Below, piece after piece: positions 58,755 through 64,000 of a stretch of DNA of 64,000 nt; within the stretch, counting starts at the first letter, position 1, and each line of letters starts with the position of its first letter. This DNA is from Pseudomonas silvicola (GTDB taxonomy: Bacteria > Pseudomonadota > Gammaproteobacteria > Pseudomonadales > Pseudomonadaceae). The DNA is taken from positions 970,001-1,034,000 of the forward strand of contig NZ_CP093280.1 of NCBI RefSeq assembly GCF_026651855.1, given 5' to 3'. A program made the position numbers and the translations under genes. A model generated the notes under the pieces. It was not told where the DNA came from and did no database searches. It worked only from the letters and a program-made list of their open reading frames with translations.

Positions 58755-58769
58755 TGTTACATTATAACA
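58755..58769. promoter_or_regulatory. Zur box upstream of the amidase
   Basis: TGTTACATTATAACA is a 15-bp near-perfect palindrome matching the proteobacterial Zur pattern GTTAT-n-ATAAC and very like the box at 60087-60105. It lies 25 bases before the amidase start, a position fit for repression when zinc is plentiful. Confidence 0.82.
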
Positions 58770-58793
58770 ATGCGATCGTTGTCACTTCCCTAG

Positions 58794-60059
58794 ATGAACC
58801 CAGCCGGATTCGCCATGCACAGACGCCAACTGCTCAACCTGATCCTGGCCAGCACCACGCTGGCCCTGCCATTTGGCGCCTCCGCGGCGCTGGTGCGCGA
58901 TGCACGATTGTGGCGTAGCAGTGACAAGCTGCGGGTCGTTTTCGATTTGAGTGGTCCAGTGCAGTTCAAGACCTTCACCTTGCAGGCACCCGACCGGCTG
59001 ATCGTCGATGTAGCCGGTGCACAACTCAGCGGTGACCTTGCTCACCTGAACCTGGCAGGTACCAGCGTGCGAGCCATTCGCTCCGGCCCGTTCGGCCACG
59101 GCGATACCCGCATCGTGTTCGACCTCAAGGCGCCCATGCAGACCACGGCCTTCCTGCTGGGCCCACAAGCTGGTCAGGGGCATCGGTTGGTGCTGGACCT
59201 GATGCAACCCGGCCATGGCGCCGTACCCGCCGTGATCGCCACCGCGCCGAAGGCCGAGGCAGTAGAGCCCGTGGAGCGAGAGAAGGTCAGTTCCAGCAGC
59301 TTTCACCCCAAGCGCGACATCGTTGTAGTGGTCGACCCCGGTCACGGTGGCAAGGACCCTGGCGCGATCGGCGGCAAAGGCGAGCGCGAGAAAGATGTTG
59401 TCTTGTCCATCGCGCAGTTGCTCGCGCGGCGCTTGAAGCGTGAGAAAGGCTATACCGTGCACCTGGTGCGCAATGATGATTTCTACGTGCCGTTGCGCAA
59501 GCGCGTGGAATTCGCCCACCAGCGCAACGCCGACATGTTCATCTCGGTGCACGCCGACGCCGCGCCGCGGCTCACCGCGTCCGGCGCCTCGGTATTCGCA
59601 CTGTCGGAAAACGGCGCCACTTCCGCCACGGCTCGGATGATGGCTGAGCGCGAGAACGGCGCTGACCTGCTGGGTGCCGCCAGCTTGCTCAACCTCAAGG
59701 ACAAGGACCCGATGCTGGCGAACGTCATCATCGACATGTCCATGAACGCCACTATCGCCGCCAGCCTTCAACTGGGCCATACGGTGCTGGGGAGCCTGGC
59801 CGACATTACCACGCTGCACCAGAAACGCGTCGAGCAGGCAGGTTTCGCAGTGCTCAAGTCTCCCGACGTGCCTTCCATCCTGGTGGAGACAGGGTTCATC
59901 TCCAATGCCAGTGATGCCCAGCGCCTGGTAACCGCGCGGCACCAGCAGGCAGTGGCTGACCGCTTGTTCGATGGCATCAACACCTATTTCTCCAAGAACC
60001 CCCCGAGCGGTTCCTATGTGGCCTGGCGCGAGGAGCAGAAAGCCCAGCAAACCGCCTGA
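58794..60059 (+). CDS. N-acetylmuramoyl-L-alanine amidase (AmiC/AmiA type), Zur-controlled
   Basis: 421 residues (start 58794; ATG 58815 giving MHRRQLLNLILA is an alternative). A Tat-like signal with RRQLLN is followed by an AMIN domain (about 30-130, KLRVVFDLSGPVQFKTFTLQAPDRLIVDV). Next is an Amidase_3 domain: VVVDPGHGGKDPGAIGGKGEREKDV with zinc ligands His and Glu, RNADMFISVHADA with the second His, and SILVETGFISNASDAQRL with the catalytic Glu. It splits septal peptidoglycan. Amidases need zinc, and low-zinc duplicates under Zur next to COG0523 genes are known in pseudomonads. This gene probably replaces a housekeeping amidase when zinc is scarce. Confidence 0.93.
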   Translation: MNPAGFAMHRRQLLNLILASTTLALPFGASAALVRDARLWRSSDKLRVVFDLSGPVQFKTFTLQAPDRLIVDVAGAQLSGDLAHLNLAGTSVRAIRSGPFGHGDTRIVFDLKAPMQTTAFLLGPQAGQGHRLVLDLMQPGHGAVPAVIATAPKAEAVEPVEREKVSSSSFHPKRDIVVVVDPGHGGKDPGAIGGKGEREKDVVLSIAQLLARRLKREKGYTVHLVRNDDFYVPLRKRVEFAHQRNADMFISVHADAAPRLTASGASVFALSENGATSATARMMAERENGADLLGAASLLNLKDKDPMLANVIIDMSMNATIAASLQLGHTVLGSLADITTLHQKRVEQAGFAVLKSPDVPSILVETGFISNASDAQRLVTARHQQAVADRLFDGINTYFSKNPPSGSYVAWREEQKAQQTA

Positions 60060-60086
60060 AGGGGCAATCGGTAGTGGCTATCCTGC

Positions 60087-60105
60087 AATGTTATACTATA
60101 ACATT
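60087..60105. promoter_or_regulatory. Zur box upstream of the ZigA-like GTPase
   Basis: AATGTTATACTATAACATT, a perfect palindrome apart from its centre base. It is extended by flanking arms TATCCTG (60079-60085) and CAGGATA (60107-60113) that share the same centre at 60096. Classic Zur operator, 57 bases before the gene. Confidence 0.92.
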
Positions 60106-60161
60106 ACAGGATAGCCTGGCAGTTCATTCCACAAGACCAGGCCGCCCTGGAGGAATAGAAC

Positions 60162-61367
60162 ATGCCCCATCGTCTTCCCGTGACTGTACTCTCAGGTTTT
60201 CTGGGTGCCGGCAAAAGCACGTTGCTCAACCACGTGCTGCGCAACCGCGATAACCTGCGTGTAGCGGTGATCGTCAATGACATGAGCGAAATCAACATCG
60301 ACGGCACCGAAGTGCAGCGTGATGTCAGCCTTAACCGCGCCGAAGAAAAACTGGTGGAGATGAGCAATGGCTGTATCTGCTGCACGCTACGCGAAGATCT
60401 CCTCGAAGAGGTGGCGCGGCTGGCCGACGAAGGCCGCTTCGATTACCTGCTGATCGAGTCCACCGGTATCTCCGAGCCGCTGCCGGTGGCCGAGACCTTC
60501 ACCTTCCGCGATGAACAGGGGCGAAGCCTGGCCGACCTGGCACGGCTTGATACCATGGTCACCGTCGTCGACGGGGTAAACTTCCTGCGTGACTATGAGG
60601 CCGCTGAGAGCCTGGCCAGCCGGGGCGAAACCCTGGGCGAGGAGGACGAGCGGGCCATCACTGACCTGCTGATCGAGCAAGTGGAATTCGCCGACGTTAT
60701 CCTCATCAGCAAAATCGACCTCATCAGCAGCAGCGAGCGCGAGGAGCTGACGCAAATCCTCAAGCGCCTGAACCCGCAGGCCCAGGTCATGCCGATGGTG
60801 ATGGGCCAGGTGCCCCTTGGGCAAATTCTCGACACCGGGCTGTTCGATTTCGAGCGCGCGGCGCAGGCGCCAGGCTGGTTGCGCGAATTGCGCGGCGAAC
60901 ACCTGCCTGAAAGCGAAGAGTACGGCATCACTTCCGGTGCCTACCGGGCTCGACGGCCGTTTCACCCCGAGCGCTTTCACGACTGGCTAAATGGCCCATG
61001 GACCAATGGCAAGCTGCTGCGCTCCAAGGGCTTCTTCTGGCTGGCCAGCAAGCCGCAGGAAGCCGGCAGCTGGTCACAGGCCGGTGGCCTGATGCGCCAC
61101 GGTTTCGCCGGGCGCTGGTGGCGTTTCGTACCCAGGGCCCATTGGCCGCAGGATGCCGAAAGCACGGCGTCGATCATGGCCCACTGGCAGGCCGACAGCG
61201 GTGATTGCCGCCAGGAACTGGTGTTCATCGGCCAAGGGGTGGATTTCGCCCGGCTTACCGTTGAACTCGATGTGTGCCTGCTGACTGACGCAGAGATGGC
61301 CCTGGGCACGACCGAGTGGCAACAGCTGCCGGACCCGTTCGGCCCCTGGCACGACGACGCTGCCTGA
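60162..61367 (+). CDS. zigA: COG0523 GTPase, ZigA/CobW-like zinc metallochaperone
   Basis: 401 residues. Walker [10 protein letters not shown] (about 9-17), the metal-binding CICC motif in [15 protein letters not shown] (about 71-75), ESTGISEP, and the GTPase specificity motif SKID. The C-terminal CobW_C domain (about 260-385) follows. Under zinc shortage such GTPases deliver zinc to essential enzymes. The Zur box and the neighbouring amidase fix the pathway. The ribosome site GGAGGAATAGAAC precedes the ATG. Confidence 0.94.
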   Translation: MPHRLPVTVLSGFLGAGKSTLLNHVLRNRDNLRVAVIVNDMSEINIDGTEVQRDVSLNRAEEKLVEMSNGCICCTLREDLLEEVARLADEGRFDYLLIESTGISEPLPVAETFTFRDEQGRSLADLARLDTMVTVVDGVNFLRDYEAAESLASRGETLGEEDERAITDLLIEQVEFADVILISKIDLISSSEREELTQILKRLNPQAQVMPMVMGQVPLGQILDTGLFDFERAAQAPGWLRELRGEHLPESEEYGITSGAYRARRPFHPERFHDWLNGPWTNGKLLRSKGFFWLASKPQEAGSWSQAGGLMRHGFAGRWWRFVPRAHWPQDAESTASIMAHWQADSGDCRQELVFIGQGVDFARLTVELDVCLLTDAEMALGTTEWQQLPDPFGPWHDDAA

Positions 61368-61721
61368 TCAGGGTTTCAGCCAGGTGCCCTGGCTGCGCTG
61401 CTCGCAAAAAGGCGCGAGGTAGGCGGCGTCGGTAGCCACACCGTAATAGTGGATATCCTGGCGATAAGGCATATTGTCCACATGGGCGTTGCTGCACACG
61501 CCAAAGGCACCCGCCGGGCATTGGTCGACAAATTCCACATCGACCTTCTGCCCCGGCAGTTCAGGTTCACAGAAGCCATCGTGGAACAGCTTTTCCGGCA
61601 TGTTGCGGTTCTGCTGGCAGACTTTCACATCCAACCGTTCGGCATGGCTGTGGACAACGCAGGCCTGGGCCCAGGCTTGACTGCTCGCGAGGGTCAGCAC
61701 CAGCAAAGCGCAAAAACGCAT
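61368..61721 (-). CDS. Small exported cysteine-rich protein
   Basis: 117 residues from ATG 61721 (the frame extends to 61844 but the signal peptide MRFCALLVLTLASSQAWAQA marks the start). The mature part has seven cysteines (ACVVHSH, KVCQQN, GFCEPE, DQCPAG, GVCSNA, PFCEQR among them), suggesting disulfides. No family recognised. It lies between two COG0523 genes on the opposite strand, and its stop touches that of zigA. Confidence 0.8.
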   Translation of the reverse strand: MRFCALLVLTLASSQAWAQACVVHSHAERLDVKVCQQNRNMPEKLFHDGFCEPELPGQKVDVEFVDQCPAGAFGVCSNAHVDNMPYRQDIHYYGVATDAAYLAPFCEQRSQGTWLKP

Positions 61722-61748
61722 TCCTACCTCCCACTCAAGAAAAAACCG

Positions 61749-62714
61749 ATGCTCGAGAATATACCCACTTATGTCATCGCCGGGCCGCTGGGGGCAGGCA
61801 AGACCAGCCTCATACGCCAGTTGATGGCGCAGCGACCCGCTCATGAGCGCTGGGCGGTGCTGATCAACGAGTTCGGTCAGATCGGCCTGGACGCCGCGTT
61901 GTTGAGCACTGGTGAGGATGGTATCGCACTGGCGGAGGTGGCGGGGGGCTGCCTGTGTTGCGTCAATGGGGCGCCCTTTCAGGTGGGGCTCGGACGATTA
62001 TTACGCAAGTCCCGGCCGCACCGCTTGTTCATCGAGCCGTCCGGGCTGGGCCACCCATTGCAACTACTGGCGCAGTTACGGCAGGCGCCGTGGCGCGGTG
62101 TGCTGGCTGTGCAACCGATCATCATGGTGGTCGATGCCGAGACCTTGGCCTGTGGACAACCTCTCCCGGAGGCTCAACGCGAGGCGTTGGCCGAAGCTGG
62201 GCTTGTGGTCGTCAATAAAATAGATGAAGTGGCTGTGGAAAAACACCTGTGGATAAAATCACAACTTATTGATTTAAAAACATTTTTCACAAATAACGGA
62301 TTTTTAGGTGTTTCATATTTGGAACAGTCCTTCATAAGCCCTGTTTCCGGGGGTGTGGATAATATTCCGGACGCAAAAGAATCGCCGCCTACCCTGTGGA
62401 TAGACCCGTTCCGCCCAATAACGGCTGTGCATAACCAGGCTGAAGCGTGGAGTATCGGCTGGCGCTGGCACCCTGAACGGATTTTCGACGACGAAAAGCT
62501 GGTGACCTGGTTATCCACAACCCAATGGCGTCGGGCGAAGGGAGTCGTCCGGGTTGGGGATAACTGGCAGTCGTTCAATGCTGTGGATAATGTTATGCCG
62601 GGGTGGCAGGCCAGTGAGTGGCGCAAGGATTCGCGGCTGGAGTTGATCTTCCGTCAGCCGCAGAACGAGGTTCAACTGACGCAGGCTCTGAAGGAGTGCC
62701 TGGTGGTTTCTTGA
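61749..62714 (+). CDS. Second COG0523 GTPase
   Basis: 321 residues from ATG 61749 (longer frames upstream run through the oppositely coded exported protein). Walker A GPLGAGKTS (about 12-20), the metal site GGCLCCVNGAPF (about 66-77), EPSGLGHP, and VVNKIDE are present. Compared with ZigA it is shorter and its middle (about 190-225) is lysine- and asparagine-rich. The 3' half contains four exact DnaA boxes and several near ones (62248-62590), and the coding sequence there becomes AT-rich for this genome. The role is likely metal insertion; no Zur box was found directly before it. Confidence 0.9.
   Translation: MLENIPTYVIAGPLGAGKTSLIRQLMAQRPAHERWAVLINEFGQIGLDAALLSTGEDGIALAEVAGGCLCCVNGAPFQVGLGRLLRKSRPHRLFIEPSGLGHPLQLLAQLRQAPWRGVLAVQPIIMVVDAETLACGQPLPEAQREALAEAGLVVVNKIDEVAVEKHLWIKSQLIDLKTFFTNNGFLGVSYLEQSFISPVSGGVDNIPDAKESPPTLWIDPFRPITAVHNQAEAWSIGWRWHPERIFDDEKLVTWLSTTQWRRAKGVVRVGDNWQSFNAVDNVMPGWQASEWRKDSRLELIFRQPQNEVQLTQALKECLVVS
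62248..62590. repeat. DnaA-box cluster inside the COG0523 gene
   Basis: Exact TGTGGATAA/TTATCCACA 9-mers at 62248-62256, 62354-62362, 62511-62519 and 62582-62590. Near matches are at about 62152 (TGTGGACAA), 62234 (TGTGGAAAA), 62396 (TGTGGATAG) and 62426 (TGTGCATAA). An AT-rich stretch (62255-62330) lies among them. This density rivals the mnmG upstream region although it lies within a gene. Confidence 0.8.
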
Positions 62715-62815
62715 TCAAGCGGCCGCCTTGTGTCGGGGACGGGCAGGGACTTGGTGCTCCCAAGTTCCTGCAAGAAACGGTTGTTACCAGGGGTTATGCA
62801 CAGGCTGGAGTCAGC

Positions 62816-63205
62816 TCAAGGGCGCCAGCGTTTGTGCTCTTCGCGCCACTGGCTCATCTCGATCACTTCGGCGCTGGGGTGGGTCTTGATCTCGAAGGGG
62901 TAGGGCGCGAGCTCTATCTGCACGGCATGCCCGCCGAACTGGGTGATGGTGCCGGGGTGGCGCTGCTCGCCAGTGACGGTGAATTCAAACGTGTAGACCC
63001 GTGCGAAGCGCCGGCGGCCGTTGGCATCGCGTACGAACCCGAAACGCTTGAAAGCCACGTTCTCATCCAGCAATTCCAGATCCAGCTTGGCGCAGTGCTG
63101 CTTGACCCGCTCCAGTGCTCGCTCGCGCAGGCCATGGTTATGCCACAGCCAGGCAGCACCGGCGCCCAGTACCATCAGCACCAACAGATTTCCGAGGGTA
63201 AACAT
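62816..63205 (-). CDS. DUF3301 membrane-anchored protein
   Basis: 129 residues from ATG 63205 (a TTG start at 63220 is also possible). One N-terminal membrane helix (MFTLGNLLVLMVLGAGAAWLWHNHGLRERAL) is followed by a soluble domain with CAKLDLELLDENVAFKRFGFVRDANGRRRFARVYTFEFTVTGEQRHPGTITQFG, the DUF3301 signature. The function is unknown. Confidence 0.87.
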   Translation of the reverse strand: MFTLGNLLVLMVLGAGAAWLWHNHGLRERALERVKQHCAKLDLELLDENVAFKRFGFVRDANGRRRFARVYTFEFTVTGEQRHPGTITQFGGHAVQIELAPYPFEIKTHPSAEVIEMSQWREEHKRWRP

Positions 63206-63322
63206 CGAGGAATGCTCCAACTAAGTAGGCCCAGCTTAACTGCGACTTCAGTCTGTCGTACAGACGGTATTTAGCGCCATACTGCGCCCCTCGAAAATCA
63301 GTTACAGCTGCGGGATATTTGC

Positions 63323-64000
63323 ATGAAACGTACTCCACACCTGCTCGCCATCCAGTCGCACGTAGTGTTTGGCCATGCCGGTAACGGCGCCGCCGTGTTC
63401 CCCATGCAACGGGTGGGGGTCAACGTCTGGCCACTGAACACAGTGCAGTTCTCCAACCACACTCAGTATGGCCAGTGGGCGGGAGAAGTGTTGGCGCCAG
63501 CGCAAATTCCCGCGCTGGTGGAAGGGATTGCGACGATTGGTGAGCTGGGCAACTGCGATGCCGTGCTCAGCGGGTACCTGGGCAGCGCGGCGCAGGGGCG
63601 CGCCATTCTGGAAGTAGTGCGCCAGGTGAAGGCGGCCAATCCCCATGCGCTTTACCTGTGCGACCCGGTCATGGGCCACCCGGAGAAAGGCTGCAGCGTA
63701 CCCTCCGAAGTCAGCGACTTTCTGCTGAACGAGGCCGCCGCCGTGGCGGACCTGGTATGCCCCAACCAGTTGGAACTCAACACTTTCTGTGGCCGCGCGG
63801 CGCAGTCGCTGGACGACTGCGTGGCCATGGCGCGCTTGCTGCTGGCAAGGGGACCCAAGGCGGTGCTGGTCAAACACCTGGCCTACCCCGGCAAGGCCGC
63901 CGAGGACTTTGAAATGCTGCTGGTCACCGCCGAAGGCGGTTGGCACCTGCGCCGTCCGCTGCTGGCATTTCCACGCCAACCGGTGGGCGTGGGTGATCTC
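63323..64000 (+). CDS. pdxY: Pyridoxal kinase PdxY (partial, cut by right edge)
   Basis: 226 codons are visible from ATG 63323. The start [53 protein letters not shown] is the standard pyridoxal-kinase N-terminus. [17 protein letters not shown] and [12 protein letters not shown] follow, and the frame leaves the window at VGVGDL, just at the GTGD anion-hole motif. It phosphorylates pyridoxal in vitamin B6 salvage. Confidence 0.94.
   Translation, partial: MKRTPHLLAIQSHVVFGHAGNGAAVFPMQRVGVNVWPLNTVQFSNHTQYGQWAGEVLAPAQIPALVEGIATIGELGNCDAVLSGYLGSAAQGRAILEVVRQVKAANPHALYLCDPVMGHPEKGCSVPSEVSDFLLNEAAAVADLVCPNQLELNTFCGRAAQSLDDCVAMARLLLARGPKAVLVKHLAYPGKAAEDFEMLLVTAEGGWHLRRPLLAFPRQPVGVGDL

Overview
The window comes from a Pseudomonas of the putida/fluorescens type. 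The evidence is the gene order mnmG-rsmG-parA-parB-atpIBEFHAGDC-glmU-glmR(DeoR)-glmS, GC-rich coding DNA, a Pseudomonas-type parS site, Zur boxes beside an amidase and a COG0523 GTPase, and a large excess of DnaA-box 9-mers. The segment lies close to the chromosome origin. The assignment rests on reading the sequence only; no database search was made.

Region 1 (1-4653) is an envelope redox block. A sensor kinase (cut by the left edge) and an OmpR-type regulator are divergent from a membrane cytochrome b, a Tat-type molybdopterin oxidoreductase, a tiny secreted methionine-rich repeat protein and an exported MsrA. Together they look like a periplasmic methionine-oxidation defence. Region 2 (4654-20881) is the core: a DnaA-box cluster with an AT-rich tract upstream of mnmG, then mnmG, rsmG, parA, parB, the nine-gene ATP synthase operon, and the glmU/glmR/glmS amino-sugar genes.

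Region 3 (20909-51218) is a 30-kb Tn7-like transposon sitting 27 bases after the glmS stop codon, at the normal attTn7 position. It has tnsA, tnsB, tnsC and tnsD plus a second, shorter TniQ-family gene. Its ends show the Tn7 asymmetry: three packed TnsB-type repeats next to glmS and three spaced ones at the far end. The cargo includes the most interesting part of the window (29453-33707). This is a tightly coupled set encoding a small beta-rich protein, a PfkB-kinase/deoxyribosyltransferase fusion, a QueC-like enzyme, a SagB-like nitroreductase, an OGG-type DNA glycosylase and a Dam-type methylase, which looks like an uncharacterised nucleobase-based defence or DNA-modification system. Further cargo is a PAS-PAS mini-chemoreceptor, a ribbon-helix-helix/HTH regulator, a class III sirtuin, a RES-domain toxin, a gene with an in-frame stop, and an XRE-ImmA/IrrE pair. 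Insertion sequences have piled up: an IS66 (35760-38175), an IS5 (40287-41476, TSD CTAA), and an IS3 (43402-48070, TSD GCA) that is itself split by a second IS66 (43553-46978, 8-bp TSD) carrying three small exported-protein genes as passengers.

Region 4 (51219-64000) returns to chromosome: a strong terminator that was probably glmS's own before the transposon arrived, a double-LuxR/lectin fusion, a sugar dehydrogenase-like lipoprotein with a DUF2231 partner, cfa, cls, a DUF3617 protein, a parS site, a Zur-controlled zinc-starvation group (amidase, ZigA-like and second COG0523 GTPases), a DUF3301 protein and the start of pdxY. A second dense DnaA-box cluster lies inside the second COG0523 gene.
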